A stretch of DNA of 64,000 bases from positions 4,947,092-5,011,091 of the forward strand of contig JABACO010000001.1 of the NCBI GenBank assembly GCA_013339895.1. The letters are read 5' to 3'. How positions within the stretch are numbered: the first letter of the stretch is position 1; each line of letters opens with the position of its first letter. The stretch comes from Ephydatia muelleri (Eukaryota; Porifera; Demospongiae; Spongillida; Spongillidae). The position numbers and the translations under genes were made by a program. This document shows positions 22,034 to 32,929 of this stretch, piece by piece. The notes below the pieces were generated by a model. The model did no database searches, was not told where the DNA came from, and saw only the letters and a program-made list of their open reading frames with translations.

Positions 22034-22255
22034 CAAAAACATTTTCTATGAGAAAGTTGATGGGATATAGGATTTGAAGGCAATAGTGGTTTAAAAAGCA
22101 AGGAAACAAGGTATTATCAGAAGGAAAAATGTAATAGTCCTATATTTAGCACGTTTGAGGGCATATGTTGTTTCTGTGCTAACTATTAATAGGACTATTA
22201 CATTTTTCCTTACAATCCTATTTCCCACCAACTTTCTCATAGAGAATGTTTTTAG
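22034..22255. mobile_element. 222-bp MITE with TA target duplication
   Basis: Left arm CAAAAACATTTTCTATGAGA is mirrored on the right by TCTCATAGAGAATGTTTTTA. An inner block AGGAAAAATGTAATAGTCCT is mirrored too. TA flanks both ends (22032-22033, 22256-22257). The left arm has about 45 bases with no counterpart on the right. TA duplication fits Tc1/mariner-like MITEs, though the family is inferred only from that. Confidence 0.75.
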
Positions 22256-22595
22256 TAAAGGTACCGGTACTGTAATTGAAATTAAGAACTAAATGATCTG
22301 AGAACACTACGCGAGTCTGGGAACGTGAGTACGCCGACAAGTAATAAAAGCAGTTAAAAATAGTTGTAGACGTTTATAATAGTCACCTTCACCTCGTCTT
22401 CTACGTCCTCCTTTCTCTCCATGTCCACTGTTTCTCCACGTCTGCCCCTCTTCTCCACATCCGCCACCTCCAACCCCTCCACCTCGCCTTTAGTCTCCTC
22501 CATCTCTTGTTCCTCCTCTTCGGAATTATCCACGTCTGCTAGCACTGTCTCATAAACATGTCTTTCACAGCTGTCAACACCATCTTCTCATCCAA

Positions 22596-22607
22596 GGGGG
22601 GGGGGGG

Positions 22608-22642
<35 letters not shown>

Positions 22643-22974
22643 GAGGAGGAGGAGGAGGAGGAGGAGGAGGAGGAGGAGGAGGAGGAGGAGGAGGAGGAGG
22701 AGGAGGAGGAGGAGGAGGAGGAGGAGGAGGAGGAGGAGGAGGAGGAGGAGGAGGAGGAGGAGGAGGAGGAGGAGGAGGAGGAGGAGGAGGAGGAGGAGGA
22801 GGAGGAGGAGGAGGAGGAGGAGGAGGAGGAGGAGGAGGAGGAGGAGGAGGAGGAGGAGGAGGAGGAGGAGGAGGAGGAGGAGGAGGAGGAGGAGGAGGAG
22901 GAGGAGGAGGAGGAGGAGGAGGAGGAGGAGGAGGAGGAGGAGGAGGAGGAGGAGGAGGAGGAGGAGGAGGAGGA
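22596..22974. repeat. Poly-G followed by ~119 perfect GGA triplets
   Basis: A run of 24 G (22596-22619) leads directly into an uninterrupted GGA repeat of about 357 bp. Such length without a single interruption implies very recent expansion or an assembly artefact. Glycine, serine and leucine frames across it are not genes. Confidence 0.95.
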
Positions 22975-23221
22975 CGAAGATGAGGGACAGGGAGAGGAGG
23001 AAGAGGAAGAGGAGAAAGAGGAAGAGGTGGAAGAGGGAGAGGAGGAAGAGGTGGAAGAGGGAGAGGAGGAAGAGGATGAGGAGGAAGAGGTTGAAGAGGA
23101 GGAAGAGGAAGAAGAGGAAGATGAAGAAGAGGATAAAGAGGAAGAAATAAAGAAGAATTCCAAGATTGGGAACAAGGGTAGGCAGTACCCTTTTGTCATC
23201 TACAACTGCGCGGTTTTGTGA
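22975..23221. repeat. Imperfect GA-rich decay zone of the GGA tract
   Basis: GAGGAAGAGG-type sequence reads as Glu/Asp-rich on the plus strand up to a TGA at 23219. The gradual mixing of A into the triplets looks like older repeat units beside the expanded tract. A coding role for an acidic tail cannot be excluded but has no other support. Confidence 0.6.
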
Positions 23222-23432
23222 CATAAAAGAACAACGAAACTGCTCATTTTTGTCTTCTTATTTGATTTAAACAACAAGCTAAACAATCCGATCGTCGGGA
23301 GTCTTGCTAGAAACGGGTCGCATGTTTTTAATGACATTCATAGTTGGGGTCAAATTCTATATAGAATTTTCTATTGAAACTTCCGATATTGCCATTCTTC
23401 GGAGTTTCTTCTTTCTGCTGCCAGGCAGAGAG

Positions 23433-23846
23433 TCATTTGTTCATAGAAGACAGACAATCCAAAATTAAATTGTGACTCCTCATCACACCAGTCAGCCAAT
23501 GCTTACTGCCACCTGATTCTTGTTTCAGCACAATGCCAGCCATCCTTAACAGGCTGGCATTCGTCATGTGACTCACACCATCCTGTAATGTTTCCAGTTG
23601 TACCAATAGGGTCAGATGGGCGCTACTTTCAGGAAGGGCATCAGAAGGATTTTCTTCCCCTATGTCATCACGCACTGGTGGGGTATCATGATCGTAGCTC
23701 TCGCCCTCTTCACTTGCTTCAGGCCCGCTATTTTGTGGCTCAATCAATGGTTCTGGATAGGGACACGATGTTTTAACAGACTGGTTAGCCTTCCTCCACA
23801 GCCCTGCCCCATTTTCAGTTTCATAAACTGACCTTTGTCGTTCCAC
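23433..23846 (-). CDS. Hypothetical ORF, possible exon
   Basis: A 137-codon frame with a mixed, non-repetitive composition: an acidic middle (PEASEEGESYDHDTPPVRDD) and a more ordered C-terminal part (LTLLVQLETLQDGVSHMTN, SGGSKHWLTGVMRSHNLILD). No family recognised. The 3' end lies near a stop at 23433. A chance ORF or a piece of an unrecognised transposon are real alternatives. Confidence 0.25.
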   Translation of the reverse strand: MERQRSVYETENGAGLWRKANQSVKTSCPYPEPLIEPQNSGPEASEEGESYDHDTPPVRDDIGEENPSDALPESSAHLTLLVQLETLQDGVSHMTNASLLRMAGIVLKQESGGSKHWLTGVMRSHNLILDCLSSMNK

Positions 23847-24285
23847 CTGACCCGCCTATAAGGTTTTTTTTTTTGCTATCACCTTTACTTCGACATATCA
23901 TCCAGCTCTCCTTCGACATCAGACGTTTTCCGAATGTACGCATGAATACATGGTTCTTTTATGCACCTATGGCATAAACTTTTCGTACCTCAGGGGTAAA
24001 CCTCCGTTGTAATGCCCCAGTACTTGGTGGAACTCACAGCCTCTTCCTAACACAACGCTAGTCACCATTAAGAAGTTAGATAATACAAAATTGGAAGAGC
24101 ATAACGCTAGTATGCTAAGGCACATGCAATATAATGTAGGTACCATTGGGGCTTAAATAGAATGCCACTGCTTGTACTCATGTTATGTCCTTAGGATCTA
24201 TGTTGTGAAATAACTATCTCAGTACTCATATAACTCGGCTTCATCACAATTTGTCATGAGCAGGCACTTATGGTCAATTACATAT

Positions 24286-24865
24286 TACCGTAAAGTACCG
24301 CGTATAAGCCCCCCCTCCGCCCCCAACGTGAGACCCTGAGAAAAATGGCTCGTTTTTTAAACGAGCGTATCTCCGGAACCATAAACGCTGCGACCTGCCC
24401 TTTTCAAATTCTTGTTGTACTACCATTCCTTTCCTGAAATAATATCCTGTTTGGAATCGCATTGACATGCCTCACGACAAACAAGGTCTGAAAACATACC
24501 TGGTTCAGAACAGCCATATCGTTTGACCGCTCATCTCCAAACATGGAATTTCGGTTATAACCATTCGACACATGCGGCATGTTTTGTTCCATTTACCTTG
24601 TATTTTCTTGCAGTAAACATTAATAACATAGTCAGTCCACATCGCTCCGCCGTTTCTTATTTCCATTGACCAACCTAGGTCCCATTCCGAACCAAGGGTT
24701 CAAGACATTTGAAATGGAAGCCTGGGGAGAGCATTAATGAGATCGTATTCATAGCCATCTAAACGGAATTCCCTATTCATAGCCCGCATCTGTGTACACT
24801 CCTGTCTGCACTCAGAATGTAACAGCTGCCTCATATAGCATAAATTATGTATATTACCAATCTGC
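24286..24865 (+). mobile_element. One-armed copy of the TACCGTAAAGTACCGCGTA element
   Basis: Starts TACCGTAAAGTACCGCGTAT, AAGCCCCCCC, TCCGCCCCCAACGTGAGACC. It then follows the left arm and central part of the 57950-59137 element (for example GAAATAATATCCTGTTTGGA and TGAGATCGTATTCATA). No right arm follows. At 24623-24628 it reads ATTAATAAC, the uninserted form of the site that holds a MITE at 58289-58489. Confidence 0.82.
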
Positions 24866-25275
24866 TTTCGTTCGTTGCGCTCGTTACGTTCATCATGTCA
24901 GCAGCCTGTTGAGAGCCAGGTTGGGGCCAGGGGAAGGACGCTACGGGGGCCCCCCTGGCCCTGTAGACTGAAACAGAGAATATCTCTGCTACTATGCATT
25001 GTTCTAAAACATGCAGGCTGAAAGATTAATGGACTAAATTTAATCGATTTTATCTCAGTGCGAAACGTTCGTCCGGCGCCGCGATTTTAGAATATAATCG
25101 ACAAATTTATGACGATTAAAAGCCTACATGTACATGCATTACCAAATGAAAAAGCTCCAATGAAAAGTATAAATACGAACTATAGACTATAGCGGTGTTC
25201 AGTGACTGCCGACAGACTAGTTATCTCTGGACTAGTGTACTGCGATATGTCACCAGGGATGCCATGCACATGCAC

Positions 25276-25890
25276 TCACAGTGCCGCTTTTCTATCCTTC
25301 CTGGCCGCAAATGTGTCAATGATTGAATCGTAATCAATTGTCTTTGCTAATTCTGATTCAATGCAAAGCAGGGCTAAGCCATGAAGTCGTTCCTGTGCCA
25401 TTGTCGATCTGCCGTATGATTTTATTCGCTTCAGTTGACTAAAGCTTCTTTCTGCAGATGCCACGGTGACTGGCAAGGTGCAAAATATCCGCAGGCTGAT
25501 GCAAATGTTAGGGAACAAAGATTCCAGGCGCACGTCATGCAGTTTGTTCAGCAACTGTAAAGGGGACAGCTGTACGTCTCCAAGATTGGCAAGACTGATC
25601 TTCTTCAACAAAATCATCTCTTTCACAAGATCCTTAGATACATCACTTTTATACATGGCACAAAAACTTGTGACAGCAGAGGTCAAGTCTTCATCTGACA
25701 AAGACAGGAATTTATATAGGAAGCCAAACAGGCTGTCAATGCGTTTAGCAGCCTCAAATCTAGTAGTCAGTCCCAGTATGACAGCATCGATCAAACAGTA
25801 AAAGACGCTAATGCGAAATTCACAGACTTCTGCGGGTTCATCAGCAGGATTATCACTTTGCTCTAGTTGCGGCCGCTGTGTATTGTACAT
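25276..25890 (-). mobile_element. hAT transposase C-terminal part (ZMYM1/DUF4371-like)
   Basis: An open frame of 204 codons ends with the hAT dimerisation region: FCTLPVTVASAERSFSQLKR, then SYGRSTMAQERLHGLALLC. The catalytic part upstream is not visible, and the sequence to the right enters the GGTC-rich repeat and the young LTR element. The coding quality is better than in the copies at 6742 and 19440, so this one is probably younger or recently truncated. Confidence 0.85.
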
Positions 25891-25988
25891 GTATCTAACG
25901 ATGACGATTCAGATGCTGGGACAGCTCGAAATAAAGAATCGAGTCTTGTTGATTTCTCAATCTCAGCTTTTGCAGCATTCAGTTTCTT

Positions 25989-26036
25989 CAGGGTTGCCGC
26001 GGTCCGACCGGGACCGACGGTCCAGACCGCGGTTTT
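25989..26036. repeat. Left half of a GGTC-rich repeat split by the LTR element
   Basis: Begins CAGGGTTGCCGCGGTCCGAC, a CAGGG start typical of hAT ends, and continues with GGTCC/GACCG motifs. It is cut at 26036 by the LTR retrotransposon and resumes after 30437. Confidence 0.55.
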
Positions 26037-26153
26037 TGTTATGTTCTAAGAGAGCTCTCACAAAGACGCCATGACTATTACAAAAGAGCATAATGCAATG
26101 GCAATGCGCATGCGCGTACAGATATGCATATACATATACAATAAGATACTACA
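26037..26153 (-). repeat. 3' LTR of the young Ty3/gypsy element
   Basis: 117-bp terminal repeat, on the minus strand starting TGTAGTATC and ending CATAACA. Preceded on that strand by a GGGGGGAGGAAAC purine tract. Confidence 0.95.
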
Positions 26154-29100
26154 GTTTCCTCCCCCCTAAAATTCAGACATTCAGAGCTCTTCAATGAGGC
26201 GCCGCGGAGGCCTTGATGGCCTAGTAGAGTGTCTCCTAGGTGGTGACATGTGGCTCTCCTGAGTTGTGCCAGTGGTATCAGTTTCCGGCCGACCAATGCC
26301 TCTGGTGCCAGTGGTACCAGTTTCTGGCCTGCCAATGTCTCTAGTCTTCTCAACAGTCCTTCCTAGGCTAGATCTTGGCTGTAAATCAGACCCCGGTGGA
26401 CCAGTTGTTGTAACATCTGTCATTTCCTGTTGTGCTGCTCTTGGCTGAGTATTTCCTTGCAATGGTGTCAGTGGCTTCCTTGTTGTACATGGATCAAACT
26501 GCTCTGTGACATCTGTAGTCTCTTGTGGTACATCAGGGAAGTCCTGTACCAATGATTCAGACCGACTCAGTAAATGATCAACATGTACTTTCCTCTGTGA
26601 GCCCCCTTGAGTGCTGACAGTGTAGTGCAAAGGACCAACTGTTGACAGTATGGTACCTGGCATCCACTTGTAGGGAGCATTTGGTCGGAAATCTCTGATC
26701 CACACACGTGCACCTGGAATAAACAATCGTGGGACAGGTAGTCCTTCCTGTGGTTGCAACTGCTCTCTAACCCTCTCACTCATACAAGGTAAGACGAACG
26801 ACAGTCGGGTACGAAGAGCACGTCCAAATACAATTTGAGCTGGTGATCTCCCAGTGGTGGAATGAGGAACATTGCGGTATGTACGCAAAAATTCAGACAA
26901 GGAAACCCCAACTCGTACGTCCCAATTCTGCTTTGACAGCCACTGTTTGACATTCTTCACCATGTTCTCAGCTAGTCCATTCGTTGATGGATGATAAGGA
27001 GCTGATCGTCTGTGGAGAACGCCGTTATGTGCCAAGTACTCAGAAAATTCTTTTGATGTGAATTGTGGACCATTGTCGGAGACCAGAATTCGAGGAAAAC
27101 CATGTGTCGCAAAGATGTCCTGCATCACTTCAATGGTATACTGAGAAGTCGTGGACGACATGACTCTAACTTCAGGCCATTTGCTATAAGCATCTACCAT
27201 CCCCAAAAAATGTCTCTTATTCCATTCCCCAAAATCCACATGGACCCGGTCCCATGGTGCACTTGGATACTGCCAAGGATGACGTGGTGCTAACTCCGGC
27301 ATCGATGCTACCCTTTTGCATTGATCGCAAGAAGCCGCCAAGTCTTCTATATCTTTGTCTAACTCAGGCCACCATATATAGCTTCTTGCTAGTGCTTTCA
27401 TTCTACTGATACCTATGTGACCTTGGTGTAATTCTTCAAGCAGTTTATGGCGCAAAGATTTGGGTATAATCACCCGCTGACCCCACAGCAAACAATCATC
27501 CTGACAGCTCAACTCATTCTGTCTCCTGAAATATGGCTTGTAACTTTCTGCCAGAGATGAAGGCCATTTACCATGACGAACAAATTGAAGTACAGTTGAC
27601 AAGTCCTTGTCTGTTCTAGTGCCCTTAGAAATATCTGTAGCAGTCACTGGTAGTGAAGACACGTCCATAGCTAAGATGTCATTGCCCTTGGCTACTGTTG
27701 CCTGAGCTGGCAACCGTGACATACAGTCGGCACACACATTTTCTGACCCTGGAATATACTCAATTTTATACTGATATGCCCCTAATATTATTGCCCATCT
27801 CTGCATACGTGCTGCAGCTAGTGTCGGAATACCTTTGTCATGCCCAAAAATGGTGCACAATGGTTTATGGTCTGTAACCAATACAAACTCTCTGCCGTAA
27901 ACATACTGATGAAACTTTTTTACCGCAAAAACAATGGCTAGTGCCTCCCGTTCTATTTGGGCATACTTCATTTCTGCCTGTGACAATGTTCTAGAAGCAT
28001 AAGCAATAGGTTTTTCTTGACCTCCTATAACGTGCACTAAACAAGCACCAACACCATATGATGATGCGTCACAGTAAACCTTTACCGGCTTTTCAACATC
28101 ATAGTGCACTAAAGTAACGACCTCACACACCAACCTCTTAGCTTCTTTAAAGGCTTTCTCATGGCAAGCAGTCCATCCCCATTTTTCATCCTTCTTGAGC
28201 AACTGATATAAGGGGTGAAGCACACTAGACAACGCTGGCAAGAACCTTGCATTATAAGTCATCAATCCCAAAAAGGACTTTAATTCCGACTTGTTTCGCG
28301 GAACTGCAGCATTCTGAATTCCTTCTACTCTCTCCTTGGTTGGTCTAATTCCTTCTGATGAGACGTTGTGACCCAGAAATTCCAGCGATTCTTGGAAAAA
28401 TCTGCACTTTGGCAGATTCACACGTAACCCATACTGCTGAAGACGTTGAAAAACAGCACGCAAATTCTGTTCATGCTGTTGCCTTGTTTTTCCGGTCACC
28501 AATATATCGTCCATGTAGTAGACGACCTTCTTGCAGCCTTGCAACACCAGTGACATAGCCTTCTGCCACATGGCAGGGGCGGTAGCTATTCCAAAAGGTA
28601 AGCGGCAGTAGCGGAATAACCCCAAATGTGTGTTGATCGTAAGAAGTGGTCTATGACTTTCAAGCACTTCCATCTGTTTATACGCTCGAGCCAGATCTAT
28701 CTTTGAGAAGGATTCCCCTCCTGCTAAGGTGGAGAACATTTCGTCCACAGTAGGTAACGGAAAAGTCTTAGGACAGAGATGTGGATTAATAGTCATTTTG
28801 AAATCAGCACATATTCGAATATTGCCATCCTTCTTTCTTGCAATGACAATAGGGGCTGCCCAGTCACTCCTTTCCACTGGCTCCAGCTCTCCCTCCTTGA
28901 CTTGTTGCCTTATCATCTCTTCCACCTGTTCCCTTAATGCAAATGGCACTGGTCTGTACTTGCAAAACACCGGGACTGTGCCCTCTTTCAGTTGAATCTC
29001 AGCCTTGGTTCCTTTCAATAGCCCCAACTTTTCATCCATTACATCCGGGAACTCGTTCAACAAGTTTACACTGTGGATAGCATGTATCCTGGAACTATCT

Positions 29101-30311
29101 GCTTTGTTACTCCTTAGCATTTTAGACCAGTCCAAACGAAGCTTACACAACAAATCACGGCCCAGCAAGGAAAGTTGCTTGTCTGCATTTTCCACAACGA
29201 TGAAGCAGCCTTCTGCTGACTGGTTTTCGATCGAAACCCTTGCTCTCAACTCTCCCAAGGTAGGAAGGATGGTTCCATCGTATTGACGGAGCACTATTGA
29301 CGTTGGTTGCAGATTTACTTGTTTCAGCTTTTGCCTGTACGTCCTCGCTGGAATTGTGGATACTTCTGCTCCTGTATCAACTTCGAATTTTACTATACTA
29401 CCATTGATGTCCAAATCAGCAGTTAGCTTGGGATATCTATCCCTATTAGCTACTCTATGTACACATACTGGCGCCTCTTCATCACTGGTTTGGCAATCAC
29501 TGAGGTCCTCATCTGGTTCCACTAAATGTGCCTTACGAGCTGCATGACGTGTATCCCCCTTGTGACGTCCTGCTGACAACTTGCTTCTACATACTCTGGA
29601 TAGGTGACCCAGTTTTCCACAGGAATTGCAGGTTTTATCCTTATGAAAGCATGTAGATGCTGAGTGGCCCGTTCCCCCACATCTGTAACAACTGTCCTTA
29701 TTCTTGGAGGCGAACACTCTATGGGCAGCTGCATCGTCAAGTTTACTTTCTGCTGTAGGATTCCCTATTTCCCGTATACTCTGTGTCTCCTTATGGACAA
29801 CTTCCATTGAACGACTTTTATCCAAGGCTTTTGCTAGCGTCAAATCACTTATGCACAGCAGCTCCTGTTGTATGCGCTGGTCCTTTAGACCACAGACAAA
29901 TTGATCTCTCAACGCCGTATCCAAATACGCCTCAAACTTGCAGGTCTTCGCCAAGCTGCGTAGCTGAGACATATATTCTACAACACCTTCGTCGTCTCTT
30001 TGGAGGCACTTAAAAAAACGATATCGCTCTGCTATCTCAACTATTGCAGCACTGGTTTGACTTTTAAGTTGAGCCACTATCTCGTCAAGGGAGAGTTCGG
30101 AAAGTTTCTTTGGGCTCACCCAGGTCTTTAGCTTCAGATACATCGTCTGCCCAATCCTTGTGAGGAATAGCGCCTTTTGTTTTCCTTCAGTTATGCCATG
30201 GGCAATGCAAAAATAGTCGAATCGCTCTTTATAGTCATCAATCTGCTCTAACGTTGGGTCAAACGGTTCTACGCCACGTGAAAGTTCCATTCTGTACACC
30301 CTCGTCGCCAC

Positions 30312-30432
30312 TGTTATGTTCTAAGAGAGCTCTCACAAAGACGCCATGACTACTGATTACAAAAGAGCATAATGCAATGGCAATGCGCATGCGCGTACAG
30401 ATATGCATATACATATACAATAAGATACTACA
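30312..30432 (-). repeat. 5' LTR of the young Ty3/gypsy element
   Basis: 121-bp terminal repeat matching 26037-26153 except for four extra bases. It is followed on the minus strand by the candidate primer site TGGCGACGAGGGTG. Confidence 0.95.
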
Positions 30433-30560
30433 GTTTTCACTATTTTTTATTGGACCCGAGCTTAGGTCCTTATTACTTTCACTCAGCCACGGTCACTGAC
30501 GGTCACGGTCCAAACAGTAGGTCTGACCGCGGTCCGCCTCGTCCCTCGCCTATACATACG
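30433..30560. repeat. Right half of the GGTC-rich repeat
   Basis: After the duplicated GTTTT the sequence again shows GGTCACTGACGGTCACGGTC and GGTCTGACCGCGGTCC, resembling 25989-26036 and 31530-31770. A matching CCCTG end was not found, so the outer limits are uncertain. Confidence 0.5.
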
Positions 30561-31014
30561 CACATGGCGTGCACGTGATCTTTATCATACCTTTTAAAAA
30601 ATATTTTTTGTGCGTAGAAAAAGTACCGATTCTTATGCCATCAGTAGTGCCAGCGAAAGTCAAGATGCCGAAATGGGAGAGACGATGGTTCTAGAGGGTC
30701 CCATCAAGTACAAGTACTGTTTCTTTCGTTTGGCAGCACCACTTTCGTATAGACGCATTTTCTGTGTTTTATATTTCGCGCGTATCAGACCTTGCCGGAA
30801 TTCTATTTATCATTAACCATTAAAATACAATAAATTCTCTACTACTTCCCATGTGTGTCAGGATTGTGCAGTACAGACTAACAGTGGCAGACTGGCAGTG
30901 AGTGAAAAATTCAGTGCTCGATCGAAAACGAAAGGGTCGTCGCACACAATCGGAAAAAAATATTATTGGGGATCGCGGAGCCCCCTTTGTGCCGCGGGGC
31001 CCGGGGTAGTGTAA

Positions 31015-31047
31015 CCCCCCCCCCCTCCCCCCCCCCCCCCCCCCCCC
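31015..31047. repeat. Poly-C tract
   Basis: Eleven C, one T, about 20 C. Flanking 30561-31014 and 31048-31364 hold no recognisable gene. Confidence 0.9.
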
Positions 31048-31364
31048 TCTCGACGGCACTGCATGTCAGTATGAGTTCGATCTGTGCACCATCAAAAATC
31101 CTACACCCTACTTTTCAAATTGCAAGTAAAATACCATCAAAATGGGGAAAATGCGCATGCAACTTCCACATAGACCGGTCCGTGATGAGAAGGCGTTGGC
31201 TGACTAATGAGATTGTGTTGAAGAAGGCGAAAGAACGGCCTATAAAAAGGCGAATGCGGGATCATAAACCTCTGTATCGGGAAGTGCACATGTGGAAATG
31301 CAGGAGCACATGCCCCGCAAAGTGCAATGTCGTTACGATGCGAACAACACTTACCTCACATATC

Positions 31365-31528
31365 CCGTACATGAGTAAATGAGGAAGCAGGTACATTCAG
31401 AGTGCAGACATGCAGGAGTGTACACAGATGCGGGCTATGAATAGGGAATTCCGTTTAGCTGGGCTATGAAATGCGAACTCATTAGCGCTCTCCCCAGATT
31501 TCCATTCCAAATATGTCTTGCAACCAGT
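31365..31528 (-). mobile_element. Fragment of the TACCGTAAAG element, inverted
   Basis: The complement matches the central section of the elements at 24286 and 57950 (GGGAGAGCGCTAATGAG, TCATAGCCC.CATCTGTGTACA, CAGACATG-side sequence). It stops at the GGTC-rich repeat at about 31530. Confidence 0.7.
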
Positions 31529-31529
31529 G

Positions 31530-31770
31530 TTAACGTTGCCGCGGTCGACCGGTTGGAGGAAGTCACGGACGGCCAGTTGACCGGAATAGACCTCTGGCGG
31601 TCACGGTCACGGCTAGAGACAGCCGTGACCAGTCCATACGGTCACAATCACGGGCAGGCCGTTTGAAACCTATCCGGCACGGTCACGGTCAGTTTTGGAC
31701 CGTCAAAAACCGGCAGTTCATACTTACCGGTCAGACTCACGACAGACGGTCTTAGTCGGTCAAGATCAAA
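31530..31770. repeat. GGTCACGGTC-rich repeat region
   Basis: CAGTGTTAACGTTGCCGCGG, then many copies of GGTCACGG, CCGTGACC and GGTC in both orientations over about 240 bp. Similar motifs border the young LTR element. This style of subterminal repeat is common in hAT non-autonomous elements; the assignment is inference. Confidence 0.55.
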
Positions 31771-31903
31771 ACTTGCATACGTGTATTATATTGGCAGTGT
31801 ATATAACTCCGCAATGCACTGCTGGTCATCGGTTTGCATGTGTGTATAATCTATAGATGCGGCTTTATACTAATTCCTTTAGACGATACCAGATCTGATG
31901 CAA

Positions 31904-32827
31904 TATATGGAACGTTCTATAGGCCCTTTTCCTGTGTCATGTGACCGCTCCGTAATCTAAGATACGTCAGTGTCACACAATATAAATTAATACACGTCCG
32001 CCATGTTGATTCACAGCTTTTACGGAAATATCCGAGTGACGAAGAGGGCCTATACGAAAATGGGTCTTGTGGATTTTTATTTTATAACATAAAATTTAAA
32101 TCGTTATATCTTCCGAAATATTAACGCTATCGGGTTCCTATTGTTACCACAACATACCACACCATTACTATATGTGAAAATCCATTATGGTGTCTTACAC
32201 ATCCGGGGTACCGACGTTACAAGGTCCGATACCCCGTAGGGTTCAAAACGACCACATCTTCAGGTTGGTGTGTCCAATCGGTTCAAAATAGGTACCTATG
32301 TAGAAGGGTCCTACCGCTATTGATTTGTTCTGTTCGTTAAAATTTGCTTTTTCCGTTATGGAGATACAAGTGTGCAAAGAAATTGCATATTTCCCGGGCG
32401 TTACGCGCCATTAACGTATTACGAGGACGTCCTCGAAGCCAGTCGTTATACGTTAATGGCGCGTAACGCCCGGGAAATATGCAATTTCTTTGCACACTTG
32501 TATCTCCATAACGGATAAAGCAAACTTTAACGAACAGAACAAATCAATAGCGGTAGGACCCTTCTACATAGGTACCTAGTTTGAGCCGATTTGGACACAC
32601 CTACCTGAAGATGTGGCCGTTTTGAACCCTACAGGGTATCAGTCCTTGTAACGTCGGTACCCCGCATGTGTAAGACACCAAAATGGATTTCCACATATAG
32701 CATGGTGTGGCATGGTGTGTTAATAATAGGAACCCGATAGCGTTAATATTTCGGAAGATATATCGATTTAAATTTTATATAAAATACAAATCCACAAGAC
32801 CCATTTTCGTATAGAACGTTCCATATA
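31904..32827. mobile_element. Foldback element A with ~380-bp inverted arms
   Basis: Left arm 31904-32418 (382 bp after removing a nested insert) and right arm 32449-32827 (379 bp) are near-complementary around a 30-bp centre. Ends are TATATGGAACGTTC and its complement. GCAA occurs directly outside both ends (31900-31903, 32828-32831) and may be a target duplication. Internal blocks TTCCGAAATATTAACGCTAT, GTCCGATACCCCGTAGGG and CTGTTCGTTAAA recur in foldback element B at 49961-50790, so both belong to one family. No protein is encoded. Confidence 0.93.
31922..32050. mobile_element. 129-bp MITE nested in the left arm of foldback A
   Basis: Ends GGCCCTTTTC and GAAGAGGGCC are imperfect inverted repeats, flanked by TATA on both sides (31918-31921, 32051-32054). 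The opposite foldback arm reads CGTATAGAACG without the insert and so shows the empty site with a single TATA. The duplication is TATA, or TA if the end is TAGGCCC. Confidence 0.88.
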
Positions 32828-32929
32828 GCAATAATTCAACGGATAAATACAAAGAATGAATATATATGGACATAATGGAAACAGCCTGAAGAGAATTAAG
32901 TAGGTGAGGATGGAAATTAGGCACTGAAG

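Larger units (their letters stand above)
26037..30432 (-). mobile_element. Young Ty3/gypsy-type LTR retrotransposon, apparently whole
   Basis: Minus-strand element bounded by short LTRs (26037-26153 and 30312-30432) with TG...CA ends and a perfect 5-bp target duplication GTTTT (26032-26036, 30433-30437). One long open frame (26181 to about 30290) carries gag with two CCHC zinc knuckles, aspartic protease, reverse transcriptase, RNase H and integrase, in the Ty3/gypsy order, ending in a Pro/Arg-rich tail. A TGG-starting primer site adjoins the 5' LTR and a purine tract adjoins the 3' LTR. The two LTRs show no base substitutions, only a 4-base length difference, so the insertion is recent. No envelope region is seen. 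Confidence 0.96.

Noticed and set aside
22558-23224. Long Gly, Ser and Leu frames
   Set aside because: Products of the GGA triplet repeat in different frames and strands.
31530-31770. GGTCACGG repeats as a CRISPR-like array
   Set aside because: Repeats are short, irregular, in both orientations and without spacers of fixed length; the host is eukaryotic.
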